This document shows, in pieces, positions 7,679 through 16,203 of a DNA stretch of 42,450 bases (positions are counted from its first letter, which is position 1; each line of letters opens with the position of its first letter). Source of the DNA: Candidatus Levybacteria bacterium CG2_30_37_29 (GTDB taxonomy: Bacteria > Patescibacteriota > Microgenomatia > Levybacterales > GWA1-39-11); the NCBI GenBank assembly GCA_001873215.1, contig MNYS01000010.1, positions 1 to 42,450 of the forward strand. The letters run 5' to 3'. A program made the translations under genes and the position numbers. The notes under the pieces were generated by a model. That model had not been told where the DNA came from and did not search any database. It was given only the letters and a program-made list of their open reading frames with translations.

Positions 7679-8883
7679 TGGATATTTACGAAGAATCGCT
7701 AAGGCTTCATAAAAAACTTAAAGGAAAACTTGAGGTAATTTCAAAAGTAAAAGTAAAAAACAAGCATGATCTTTCTTTGGTTTACACTCCCGGTGTTGCG
7801 GAGGTTTGCAAAGAAATTGCAAAAAATCCCCAAAAGGCATACGATCTGACAATTAAAAACAATACGGTTGCAATTATTTCAGACGGTTCGGCTGTTCTGG
7901 GCCTCGGGAATATCGGTCCGTATGCGGCTATTCCGGTGATGGAGGGAAAAGCTTTGCTTTTCAAAGAATATGCCGGTATTAATGCTTTTCCAATTACGGT
8001 TCAAGCACAAAACTCTTTTGAAATAATTAACTTGGTAAAAAATATAGCGCCGGTATTTGCCGGAATAAATTTGGAAGATATATCCGCGCCGCGGTGTTTT
8101 GAAATTGAAGAAGCACTTCAGGATATTGGAATTCCCGTTTTTCACGATGATCAGCATGGAACGGCAATAGTTTTACTTGCGGCACTTATTAATTCTGCAA
8201 AACTTGCAGGAAAAGATATGAGAGATCTTCGCGTTGTCATTAATGGTGCAGGTGCGGCAGGAACAGCAATTGCGCAATTATTGCTTTGTGTTGGTCATGA
8301 TCCAAAAGTATGCGAGCCTGTACGCGAAATTATTGTTTGCGATTCAGTCGGAATTATTACAAAAGCAAGGCCAGATATTCAAAATAATTTTTGGAAAATG
8401 CGACTTGCAAATATTACAAATAGGAATGATATATCAGGAAATCTTGTCGAAGCGCTAGAGAATGCTGACGTATTTATAGGTGTAAGTAAAGGGAACGTTT
8501 TGGATCCGCTACTTATAAAAAGAATGGCAAAAAAACCTATTATTTTTGCAATGGCAAATCCTGCTCCTGAAATTTTACCGGACGTTGCAAAAAAGGCAGG
8601 AGCTTTTATCGTTGGGACAGGAAGAAGTGATATGCCAAATCAAGTAAATAATGTTTTGGCTTTCCCCGGAGTTTTCTTGGGTGCAATAAGGGCGCGGGCA
8701 AAAACTATCAGTAATGGCATGAAAATAGGTGCTGCATTTGCTCTTGCTTCATGTGTCCAAAAACCAACGACTAATAATATTCTTCCCTCTTCTCTTGATA
8801 AATCAGTTTCTGAAATTATTGCAAGACGTGTTGAAAAAGTATATAGAGATGAACAGAAACAAATACTTGTTTCCCACCGGTAA
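7678..8883 (+). CDS. NAD(P)-dependent malic enzyme
   Basis: LSLVYTPGVAEVC, FHDDQHGTAIV, GAGAAGTAIA, MANPAPEI motifs; start codon overlaps the gdh stop (TAATG). Confidence 0.95.
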   Translation: MDIYEESLRLHKKLKGKLEVISKVKVKNKHDLSLVYTPGVAEVCKEIAKNPQKAYDLTIKNNTVAIISDGSAVLGLGNIGPYAAIPVMEGKALLFKEYAGINAFPITVQAQNSFEIINLVKNIAPVFAGINLEDISAPRCFEIEEALQDIGIPVFHDDQHGTAIVLLAALINSAKLAGKDMRDLRVVINGAGAAGTAIAQLLLCVGHDPKVCEPVREIIVCDSVGIITKARPDIQNNFWKMRLANITNRNDISGNLVEALENADVFIGVSKGNVLDPLLIKRMAKKPIIFAMANPAPEILPDVAKKAGAFIVGTGRSDMPNQVNNVLAFPGVFLGAIRARAKTISNGMKIGAAFALASCVQKPTTNNILPSSLDKSVSEIIARRVEKVYRDEQKQILVSHR

Positions 8884-8901
8884 TTTTGAATCTATCTCCA
8901 T

Positions 8902-8913
8902 TTTTAGTATAAT
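8902..8913 (+). promoter_or_regulatory. tRNA-Arg promoter -10 (TTTTAGTATAAT)
   Basis: 12-mer identical to those before tRNA-Gly and tRNA-His. Confidence 0.65.
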
Positions 8914-8945
8914 TTGACAAGGTCTAGGTTTAAATAAACAATTTT

Positions 8946-9018
8946 GCGCCTGTAGCTCAATGGATAGAGCAATTCCCTTCTAAGGAATAGGTTGCGTGTT
9001 CGACTCACGCCAGGCGCG
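8946..9018 (+). tRNA. tRNA-Arg (TCT)
   Basis: GCGCCTG/CAGGCGC acceptor; anticodon arm ATTCC-CTTCTAA-GGAAT; T-loop TTCGACT; no encoded CCA. Confidence 0.95.
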
Positions 9019-9084
9019 CAGCGTAAGTTCCGCTTAGCGGAACAACGCTGCTGAAACGTTAAAATCATTGATTTTTTACGTTTC
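9019..9084 (+). repeat. Two tandem hairpins filling the tRNA-Arg/rhomboid gap
   Basis: CAGCGTaaGTTCCGcttagCGGAACaACGCTG (9019-9050) then GAAACGTtAAAATCAtTGATTTTttACGTTTC (9053-9084). Confidence 0.7.
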
Positions 9085-9104
9085 GCCACTCGATAAATTA
9101 TATT

Positions 9105-9791
9105 ATGTTTCCGCTTTCTGACACACATCGGTTAAAGGGATTTCCTTTTGTAACAATCGGTCTAATAGCTTTAAATGTTTTTATATTCATAGAACAACTA
9201 ACTTCTGATGATCCAAATGCGCTTATTTCTCAATTCGCGCTCATACCAAAAAACGTTTCATTCTTTAATATTTCAACGCTTACGCCATTTGTTACTTCAA
9301 TTTTTCTTCACGGTGGATTTTTGCATATTGCGGCAAATATGTGGTTTTTATGGATATTCGGTGACAATATAGAACTTGAAATAGGAAGAATCCGCTATCT
9401 TTTACTATTTATTTTTGCAGGAATTTTTGGAAACGTTATGCAATATTTATTTTTAAGCGCGTCTCCTATTCCTATGATAGGCGCATCAGGTGCTGTTTCG
9501 GGAATTCTTGGAGCATACGCAGTTATTTTTCCAAGGAATAAAATAAAAACACTTTTGCCATTGCTTTTTATTTTTACGGTTGTTCAAGTGCCAGCTTTGT
9601 TTTATACTGTCTATTGGTTTGTTATTCAATTATTTTCAGGAATTTTTTCCCTTCCTTTTGCATTCCAAACAGGTGGTGTAGCTTTCTGGGCTCATATTGG
9701 AGGATTTTTAACAGGGGTGTGGTTTGTTCGAAAGTTTCCATATATTAAAAGTTCAAATACCGAAATTATTGAAGGCGAAATTGTCGAATAG
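9105..9791 (+). CDS. Rhomboid-family intramembrane serine protease
   Basis: HGGFLHIAANMWFLWIFGDNIE, GASGAVSGILGAY (catalytic Ser), FWAHIGGFLTG (catalytic His). Confidence 0.95.
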   Translation: MFPLSDTHRLKGFPFVTIGLIALNVFIFIEQLTSDDPNALISQFALIPKNVSFFNISTLTPFVTSIFLHGGFLHIAANMWFLWIFGDNIELEIGRIRYLLLFIFAGIFGNVMQYLFLSASPIPMIGASGAVSGILGAYAVIFPRNKIKTLLPLLFIFTVVQVPALFYTVYWFVIQLFSGIFSLPFAFQTGGVAFWAHIGGFLTGVWFVRKFPYIKSSNTEIIEGEIVE

Positions 9792-9797
9792 TCCCTT

Positions 9798-9809
9798 TTT
9801 TAGTATAAT
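9798..9809 (+). promoter_or_regulatory. tRNA-His promoter -10 (TTTTAGTATAAT)
   Basis: Same 12-mer as the other two plus-strand tRNA promoters. Confidence 0.6.
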
Positions 9810-9856
9810 ACAAGAACAATTTTAAATTTAAAATTTTAAATTTTTAATTGAAACAC

Positions 9857-9930
9857 GGTGGATGTAGTTCAACAGTAGAACGCCAGATTGTGGATCTGGA
9901 GGTCGCGGGGGCAGCACCCGTCTTCCACCC
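9857..9930 (+). tRNA. tRNA-His (GTG) with encoded G-1 and atypical T-loop
   Basis: G-1 + GTGGATG / CTTCCAC + C73; anticodon arm CCAGA-TTGTGGA-TCTGG; T-stem GCGGG/CCCGT encloses GGCAGCA instead of TTCRANY. Confidence 0.85.
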
Positions 9931-9991
9931 AAGAAAACTAGCTTCGAGAACTATATCAAATTATTGTATCCCTCGACAGGATTTAAACTTT

Positions 9992-10000
9992 TGGTATACT
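9992..10000 (+). promoter_or_regulatory. Extended -10 TGGTATACT, 8 nt before ATG 10009
   Basis: Suggests start of the next gene is 10009, not 9964. Confidence 0.45.
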
Positions 10001-10008
10001 TAAGGTAT

Positions 10009-10554
10009 ATGTGGAAGTATAAGAACCTAACTTTTTTTTGCATATCGTTAATTATTGCCTTTATTGTTTTTAGTTATGAGCCGTTTCATATATTTCTTAT
10101 AAGTCTTGGTAATCTCGGTTATATTGGAGCTTTTCTTGGAGGAGTTTTGTTTGTTTCTATTTTTACGGTAGTAACAGGAGCAGTAGTTCTTTTGGTGCTT
10201 GCAGAAAGTTTATCACCAATAGAAATTGGAGTTATTGCAGGACTAGGTGCGGTAATTGGAGATTTTACCATCTTTCGTTTTGTCAAAGGTAATTTAGCCA
10301 CAGAACTTAAAAGTATATACGATCATCTTGATGGAGATCATCATTTGATAAAATTACTTCATTCCAAATATTTTGGTTGGACATTACCTGTAATCGGTGC
10401 GATTGTTATTGCTTCTCCTTTACCTGATGAGATAGGCGTAAGTCTTATTGGAATTTCAAAGATGAAAACTTATCAATTTTTGGTTATCTCCTTTATTCTC
10501 AATGCTGTTGGTATCTTTCTGGTTGTTTCGGCCTCTTTAGTAATTAAGCCGTAA
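10009..10554 (+). CDS. Small multi-TM membrane protein (start re-assigned from 9964)
   Basis: MWKYKNLTFFCISLIIAFIVFSYEP...; multiple hydrophobic helices; promoter-like element directly before 10009. Confidence 0.7.
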   Translation: MWKYKNLTFFCISLIIAFIVFSYEPFHIFLISLGNLGYIGAFLGGVLFVSIFTVVTGAVVLLVLAESLSPIEIGVIAGLGAVIGDFTIFRFVKGNLATELKSIYDHLDGDHHLIKLLHSKYFGWTLPVIGAIVIASPLPDEIGVSLIGISKMKTYQFLVISFILNAVGIFLVVSASLVIKP

Positions 10555-10670
10555 AATCCTATATCTAAACATGACATGAATAATGGTTTATTTCTTTTGT
10601 TTATGGTTATGAACTGAATTATATTCTTTTGTGATACACTTGAATAAACTATAAAATTATTAAGCCATAT

Positions 10671-11114
10671 ATGATAGTGACAAAAAAGAAAGTAATCGAG
10701 ATAGTTTTACCTATTGGGTATGTTATTTTATTAATTTCTACTCTATGGAATCAACATCTTGACATTAGCTTTAACAACATTGTTGCAGGTACTATTCAGT
10801 TGTCAACACCAATTAATGTAATTCTTCTTATACTGATAAAGTTGGTACCATTGCGTTTCTATAAATTTATTCAGTGGGTTTTGGGGGCACTATTCATAAT
10901 TTTTAATCTCTTTTGGGCACATTTCCATTTGAGTATTTTGGGATTGGCTTCTGGCAATAGAAATCCTAATCCGTTTGCATATAATTTATCAATATATACT
11001 GTCTTTTTTGCTTACTACTTGTTTCATAATCCAAAAAAGAGAAATCTCTATACATATCTAACACTACCCATACTATTTACAACTACACTTCTCTTATTAT
11101 ACTTAAGCATGTAA
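10671..11114 (+). CDS. Multi-TM membrane protein of unknown function
   Basis: 147 aa, four or more hydrophobic segments. Confidence 0.6.
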   Translation: MIVTKKKVIEIVLPIGYVILLISTLWNQHLDISFNNIVAGTIQLSTPINVILLILIKLVPLRFYKFIQWVLGALFIIFNLFWAHFHLSILGLASGNRNPNPFAYNLSIYTVFFAYYLFHNPKKRNLYTYLTLPILFTTTLLLLYLSM

Positions 11115-11167
11115 GCTGACTCTTTGTGCACCGTCTTCCACTCTAAGTTATTTAGCCACAAAACTTG

Positions 11168-11176
11168 TGATATAAT
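11168..11176 (+). promoter_or_regulatory. Extended -10 TGATATAAT, 6 nt before ATG 11183
   Basis: Places predicted TSS on the A of the start codon. Confidence 0.6.
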
Positions 11177-11182
11177 CTCTTT

Positions 11183-11524
11183 ATGGCACTACCTTTTTCT
11201 CCATCAGTAAGTAAAAACGGTTTTGTATTTATCTCTGGTCAAGTTTATTTAACTGAAGAAGGAAAACTTCTTGAAGGAACAATTGAAGAACAAACACATC
11301 AGGTAATGAAAAACATACAAAAGATTTTGCAAAAGGATAATTTAGATTTTAATAATGTCGTTAAAACAACAATCTATACAACGGATATGTCTTTGTATGG
11401 AAAAGTTAACGAGGTATATGCTTCATATTTTCAAGAACCTTATCCAGCAAGAGAAATGGTCTGTGTTGGCGAATTGCCCCTTGGCTCAAAATTAGAGGTA
11501 AGTATGATTGCTGCTAAAGAATAG
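11183..11524 (+). CDS. RidA/YjgF family protein
   Basis: FVFISGQVYLTEEGKL...QTHQVMKNIQKIL...VKTTIYTTDMSLYGKVNEVYASYFQEPYPAREMVCVGELPLGSKLEV. Confidence 0.93.
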   Translation: MALPFSPSVSKNGFVFISGQVYLTEEGKLLEGTIEEQTHQVMKNIQKILQKDNLDFNNVVKTTIYTTDMSLYGKVNEVYASYFQEPYPAREMVCVGELPLGSKLEVSMIAAKE

Positions 11525-11575
11525 CGAATAGAGTTGCGAATGCTGTTCTGAAAAACATCTTAAAATACTCCAACC

Positions 11576-11584
11576 TGATATAAT
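11576..11584 (+). promoter_or_regulatory. Extended -10 TGATATAAT, 6 nt before ATG 11591
   Basis: Same geometry as the RidA gene. Confidence 0.6.
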
Positions 11585-11590
11585 AATTTT

Positions 11591-12026
11591 ATGGCACTGT
11601 CAAATAGTGAACCGTGTTCTGTTTGCGGCAGATACAAGAATAGGCGAGTCGCGATAGACGCAATTATAATCAGGGATAATAAAATCCTTCTTATTAAGCG
11701 TGCATTTGAACCTTTTAAAGGATTTTGGGCTCTCCCGGGAGGAGGAGTAGATTTTGACGAAACAGCAGAAGACGCTGTTCGAAAAGAGGTTTGGGAAGAG
11801 GTTGGTCTAAAAGTTACGTCAATAAAATTTTTAAATATTTATACTGATCCTGATAGAGATCCCAATCAAGTTACTGCTCTTGCGTACTTTGCTGAAACCG
11901 AAGGGGAAACCAAAAGCAGGGAGCGATGCAAAGGAATGTGAATTTTTTCCCCTCAACCATTTTCCTGAACCGGTGGCGCTTGATCACAAGAAAATTATTC
12001 AAGAATACCTTGACAAAAGAAGTTGA
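11591..12026 (+). pseudogene. Nudix hydrolase with apparent frameshift (ORF 1 ends 11941; reading frame resumes to TGA 12024-12026)
   Basis: GGGVDFDETAEDAVRKEVWEEVGL Nudix box intact. After ETEGET the next frame reads KAGSDAKECEFFPLNHFPEPVALDHKKIIQEYLDKRS*, consistent with one extra A in AAAA. Confidence 0.75.
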
Positions 12027-12038
12027 AGTTTGAAGCTT

Positions 12039-12047
12039 TGGTATAAT
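12039..12047 (+). promoter_or_regulatory. Extended -10 TGGTATAAT, 7 nt before ATG 12055
   Basis: Read directly. Confidence 0.55.
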
Positions 12048-12054
12048 TATCTTC

Positions 12055-12915
12055 ATGTCGTATATACTTTTTGCTTGGATTGCGTCGCTTTCTTCAGGTT
12101 TGCTCGTAGTAATCACAAAATTAACCAGTAAGCATGCGATCGCAAACCCATGGCTCTTTAATTTTTTACGGACTTTAGTTGTTGTTCTTTTTATTATTCC
12201 GCTTGCTTTAATTAACAATTCGAGTATGCCCCATAACTGGCTTCCAATTGTTGCTGCCGCTATCACAAGCGTATTATTTTATATCTTTTATATTCTTGCC
12301 ATTTATAAGCTGGATGTTTCGACAATAGTTCCGCTCTTTAATTTCAGAACGGTATTTGCAGTTTTACTTGGCGTTTTATTATTTCAAGAAAAATTTACAT
12401 CTTATCAATATTTTCTTGTTCTGATAATTATTATTGCGGGGATTTTTTCAACAATTGATGAAAAATTTAACGTACGTTCATTTTTCAACAAAGCGGTTGG
12501 AATAGCGCTTTTAGCGATGATATTTCTGGCCCTTAACAGCGTAGCGGTAAAATGGGCTTTTATGTTTGATGATGTGTGGACGGTAAATTTGTGGATAGGA
12601 GTAATTAGTTTAATTATAGTCTTACCGACATTGCCTTTATTTTATAAAGATTTGTTTAAGGTTGGGCGCAATCAAATTTTGTCGATTGGAGTAATTGGTT
12701 TTTTCCAAACAATAACCAATTTGACATTCACGCTCGCGCTTGCTGTTAGTGTTGGCATAACTTCTGTTATTGTAACTATTCCGTTTTCTATGATTCTGGC
12801 TGTTCTGTTTTCTGTTTTTGCGCCCAAATTACTTGAAAAACATACTGCAAAAATTTACATAATACGTTTTACTGCCGCAGCAATCATGATTTATGGAGCA
12901 TTACAGCTGTCGTGA
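12055..12915 (+). CDS. EamA/DMT-family transporter
   Basis: 286 aa, ~10 TM helices with two-fold repeat character; LYKLDVSTIVPLFNFRTVFAVLLGVLLFQEKF-type segment. Confidence 0.85.
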   Translation: MSYILFAWIASLSSGLLVVITKLTSKHAIANPWLFNFLRTLVVVLFIIPLALINNSSMPHNWLPIVAAAITSVLFYIFYILAIYKLDVSTIVPLFNFRTVFAVLLGVLLFQEKFTSYQYFLVLIIIIAGIFSTIDEKFNVRSFFNKAVGIALLAMIFLALNSVAVKWAFMFDDVWTVNLWIGVISLIIVLPTLPLFYKDLFKVGRNQILSIGVIGFFQTITNLTFTLALAVSVGITSVIVTIPFSMILAVLFSVFAPKLLEKHTAKIYIIRFTAAAIMIYGALQLS

Positions 12916-12919
12916 CAAA

Positions 12920-13843
12920 ATGAAAAAAGCAAAAAAGTTAAAAAATAAAAAAAAATCAAAACAACAAATTAAAAGAAGATTGGGACTGATTAAGGTTCTT
13001 TTATACATTTTTGTAATTTGTTTTGCTATATACGGCGTAAAAATGTATATAAACAAATATGCTGGGCCTGGTACCTATAATGTTGCAAAGAAACTTGCAA
13101 AGGTAAAATTAGAAATGCCTACAGCTATTCCAACCACAATTCCACCAACTACTTTTGTTGAGGAAATCCCAAGCGGTTTTTGTCTTCGTGTTCCTGTGAT
13201 CTTTTACCACCACATAGAGCCAATTGACCAGGCAAAAATAGAAGGACACGCTCAACTTACTGTTGATACATCAAATTTTGAGAACCAGATGAAATACCTA
13301 AGCGATAATGGATATACTTCATATTTTGCAGAGGATCTTGCAAACGCACTGATTAATAACCAAAGTCTTCCTGGAAAACCAGTTGTTATTACAGTTGATG
13401 ACGGATACAGTGATTTTTTCTCTTACGGATTTCCTATTATTCAAAAGTACAACATAAAAACGAGTCTTTTTATTCCTACGGGATTAATTGGTGTAGCAGG
13501 TTACATGACTTGGGACAATATAAGAAACATGGAAAGAAGCGGCGTTGTTAATTCATACAATCATACATGGTCTCATTATTCTATGGGTACAAATGACGAT
13601 ACAAAAATAGAACAAGAAATTCAAGCAGCTAAGTTTCAATTGATTGACCAGCTTGGTAAGGCTAATGATATTTTCGCATATCCTTATGGAACAACCAGTC
13701 CTGAAGCAATTAATGCTTTGCAAAATAAAGGATTTAGGGCCGCATTTACAACTATTCCGGGATATTATCAATGCGATAGTTATATCTTAAAACTTCGCCG
13801 CACCCGCATCGGCAACGCTTCTCTCTCTGTCTACGGTCTCTAA
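12920..13843 (+). CDS. Membrane-anchored polysaccharide deacetylase (NodB-like)
   Basis: VPVIFYHHIE, VVITVDDGYSDFF, SYNHTWSHYSMG, FAYPYGT motifs. Start 12920 preferred over 12893 (adjacent to upstream TGA). Confidence 0.92.
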   Translation: MKKAKKLKNKKKSKQQIKRRLGLIKVLLYIFVICFAIYGVKMYINKYAGPGTYNVAKKLAKVKLEMPTAIPTTIPPTTFVEEIPSGFCLRVPVIFYHHIEPIDQAKIEGHAQLTVDTSNFENQMKYLSDNGYTSYFAEDLANALINNQSLPGKPVVITVDDGYSDFFSYGFPIIQKYNIKTSLFIPTGLIGVAGYMTWDNIRNMERSGVVNSYNHTWSHYSMGTNDDTKIEQEIQAAKFQLIDQLGKANDIFAYPYGTTSPEAINALQNKGFRAAFTTIPGYYQCDSYILKLRRTRIGNASLSVYGL

Positions 13844-14123
13844 ATTTTTATCACAAACTGGTATAGTTTGATTCTTTTGTTCTAGTTTTGTTCGATTGTT
13901 TTTCGTATATTTTTCTAATAATATTATCTTATGCTACTGCTCATTCACTTCATTCAGGGTAAACCCAAACTTTCAAAACTTGTTCGAAGCATTATTAAAA
14001 TGTATATTTTTTGGATACTATATTAAGAATTTTAAAGCTCAAATTTTAAATTTTAATTGAAATCTAAATGTTTAAAAGATTAAAAATTGATTTAAAATTT
14101 ATAATTTAAAATTAAAAATTATT

Positions 14124-15362
14124 ATGCAACGCACAATTCTCCATATAGACTTTGACTCGTTCTTTGCTTCGTGCGAGCAGCACTTTAATCCAAATTTAAG
14201 AAATAAACCTATTGGAGTAACTGCGGCAAACGGAAGAACGTGCATTATTGCTGCAAGCAGGGAGGCAAAAAAATTCGGTGTCAAAACAGGGACACGAAGT
14301 TGGGAAGCGGAAAAATTGTGTCCGAAAATTCAGCTTATCAAAGCGGACTTTGACAGATATCTGGAAATTACAAAAAAGTTTATCCAAATTGCAAGCCTAT
14401 ACTCTCCCCTTGTTGAAGTTTTTTCTCTTGACGAAGTATTTATTGACATAACTCCTGTTTTGCATTTGCATAAAAGCGTTGATGATATTGTGGATGCGTT
14501 TAAGAAGCAACTTGCAGACGAAATAGGTCCTACAATTACAGTTTCCGTAGGCGTATCCTACAACAAACTGCTTGCAAAACTGGCAAGCGGTATGAATAAG
14601 CCTGACGGATATGTCGTTATTACAAAAGAAAATCTTGATACCATTTACAAACAAACTGAGCTTACCGATATTTGTGGCATAGGAGAAAGATACAAGCAGC
14701 GTTTAAACTTTCTTGGCATCAATAATTTGATGGCTCTTAGGGAGTATCCGTTCTTGGCTCTCAAACAAGAATTTGGTACCGTAGCATCGCAAAATCTTAT
14801 GAATTTTGCATGGGGATATGATGACAGCCCCGTTATTTCATATCTTGAAGAAACATCCGCAAAATCCGTAGGAAGAAATTATTGTTTGCCGAAAAATGAA
14901 TATGATAAGGAAAAGATATTACAGGTTTTGTTTGAGCTTTGCGAAGAAATTGCAATAAAGCTTAGAAGGCTTAAGAAAAAAGGAAGAACTGTAGGGTTGT
15001 ATTTGTCGGGTGAAGGAAATTATAACCAGCGCAAAACCGCAAAAAATTATACAAATTCAGGACAAGACATTTTCAGGGTTTGCAAAGGACTGTATGATAG
15101 TTGGAAAGATTTGTTGATGGTGCGTCAAGTTGGTATATATGTGTCAAATTTAATTGATGAAACTTACATTACTCCATCTTTATTTGAAAACCCTAAAACC
15201 GAAATAGTTATGCGTGTAATTGATGGTATTAACGAGCGTTTTGGTCATCACACGGTTCGTAAAGGATACGTTTTGTCTGCTCCTAAGCTTGACACAAAAC
15301 CAAATGGTTTTTTAGCGGACAGATGGGAAAGAATAAACCTTGCCAACAATTTGGCGGTATAA
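14124..15362 (+). CDS. dinB: DNA polymerase IV (Y-family)
   Basis: ILHIDFDSFFASCEQ, VFSLDEVFIDIT, SVGVSYNKLLAKLASGMNKPDG, CGIGERYKQRL motifs. Confidence 0.96.
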   Translation: MQRTILHIDFDSFFASCEQHFNPNLRNKPIGVTAANGRTCIIAASREAKKFGVKTGTRSWEAEKLCPKIQLIKADFDRYLEITKKFIQIASLYSPLVEVFSLDEVFIDITPVLHLHKSVDDIVDAFKKQLADEIGPTITVSVGVSYNKLLAKLASGMNKPDGYVVITKENLDTIYKQTELTDICGIGERYKQRLNFLGINNLMALREYPFLALKQEFGTVASQNLMNFAWGYDDSPVISYLEETSAKSVGRNYCLPKNEYDKEKILQVLFELCEEIAIKLRRLKKKGRTVGLYLSGEGNYNQRKTAKNYTNSGQDIFRVCKGLYDSWKDLLMVRQVGIYVSNLIDETYITPSLFENPKTEIVMRVIDGINERFGHHTVRKGYVLSAPKLDTKPNGFLADRWERINLANNLAV

Positions 15363-15366
15363 AAAA

Positions 15367-15768
15367 TTAAGTAATGTTTTCTGGATCTTTTTCTTTCCAA
15401 GAGACAACCATACTGGGGCTTGAATTAACAATTCTATATCCGTCTTCTCTTAATTTTCTGGCTTCGTCGAACGGGTTATCATGTCTACTAATTGTTTTTG
15501 TAACAACCTCGATACTCTCTGAATCATAAACTAAAGCCATGAATACACGTGTAATGGCTCTCATTGAAGTTTCAGATCCAATTATTGCTTTTGGAGTTTT
15601 GAGATCGACAACTTTTAGTCCTGCTTCAGCAAAAAAATTAAGTTCACTTTCATCCCTAAAATGTACAAGCTTACATCCTTTAGAAAGTGAAAATTCAGGA
15701 ACATCAGGTAAACGCCCGAATTCCCATTGATCCAAAACAACTCTTCGAACAGATTCCAATGCTTGCAT
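15367..15768 (-). CDS. Hypothetical protein (133 aa)
   Basis: Intact ORF convergent with dinB; no recognised family. Confidence 0.6.
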   Translation of the reverse strand: MQALESVRRVVLDQWEFGRLPDVPEFSLSKGCKLVHFRDESELNFFAEAGLKVVDLKTPKAIIGSETSMRAITRVFMALVYDSESIEVVTKTISRHDNPFDEARKLREDGYRIVNSSPSMVVSWKEKDPENIT

Positions 15769-15804
15769 AGATTAATTCAGACTATTTTTTGTATCTATTA
15801 TATG

Positions 15805-15877
15805 TGAGCGACCAGGGTCTCGAACCCTGAACCTATTCCTTAAGAGGGAATTGCTCTACCAATTGAGCTAGTCGCCC
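15805..15877 (-). tRNA. tRNA-Lys (CTT)
   Basis: GGGCGAC/GTCGCTC acceptor; anticodon arm ATTCC-CTCTTAA-GGAAT; T-loop TTCGAGA. Confidence 0.94.
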
Positions 15878-15899
15878 TTTAAAACTTCGTTTCTTGGGA

Positions 15900-16012
15900 C
15901 CATGTTTCTCCCGATTAAATCGGGATCAAATGTGGCCCAATATACATCTATATTATATACAACATTGCGCCACATTCGTGCAAAGCAAGAACGTGGTGCC
16001 GAGCTAAGCGAT
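15900..16012 (-). repeat. Palindrome-rich spacer between tRNA-Arg and tRNA-Lys
   Basis: CCCGATTAAATCGGG nested within GGGCCACATTT...AAACATGGTCCC; second stem GCGCCACATTC...GAACGTGGTGC (one mismatch plus wobble). Confidence 0.55.
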
Positions 16013-16013
16013 G

Positions 16014-16085
16014 CGCCTTCGAGAGGAATCGAACCCCCATCAACGGTTCCGAAGACCGCCGCTCTATCCATTGAGCTACGAAGGC
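16014..16085 (-). tRNA. tRNA-Arg (TCG)
   Basis: GCCTTCG/CGAAGGC acceptor; anticodon arm GCGGT-CTTCGGA-ACCGT; T-loop TTCGATT. Confidence 0.94.
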
Positions 16086-16203
16086 AAGCATAAAAGTTAC
16101 TTACAATTCTAACAAATATCCCAGACTCACACAACCACACCTATCCTTTGATTCAAACCTGATTTTTGTTATAATTAATGGGTCTTTAAAAATCACCCAA
16201 CTT

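Noticed and set aside
8904-9128. 74-aa minus-strand ORF (CAPGVSRTRNLFLRRELLYPLSYRR)
   Set aside because: Antisense of the tRNA-Arg(TCT) gene and hairpins; classic spurious tRNA-antisense ORF.
11871-12266. 131-aa minus-strand ORF
   Set aside because: Antisense to the Nudix 3' part and DMT transporter; arises from low stop density, no family resemblance.
13844-14028. Possible ncRNA after TGGTATAGT at ~13868
   Set aside because: Promoter-like word present but no conserved structure or terminator could be recognised; insufficient support.
15902-16093. 63-aa ORF (RGIEPPSTVPKTAALSIEL)
   Set aside because: Antisense translation of tRNA-Arg; artefact.
15868-16140. 90-aa ORF (LRSSMDRAAVFGTVDGGSIPLEGA)
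   Set aside because: Translation of the tRNA-Arg(TCG) gene itself plus flanks; not a protein.
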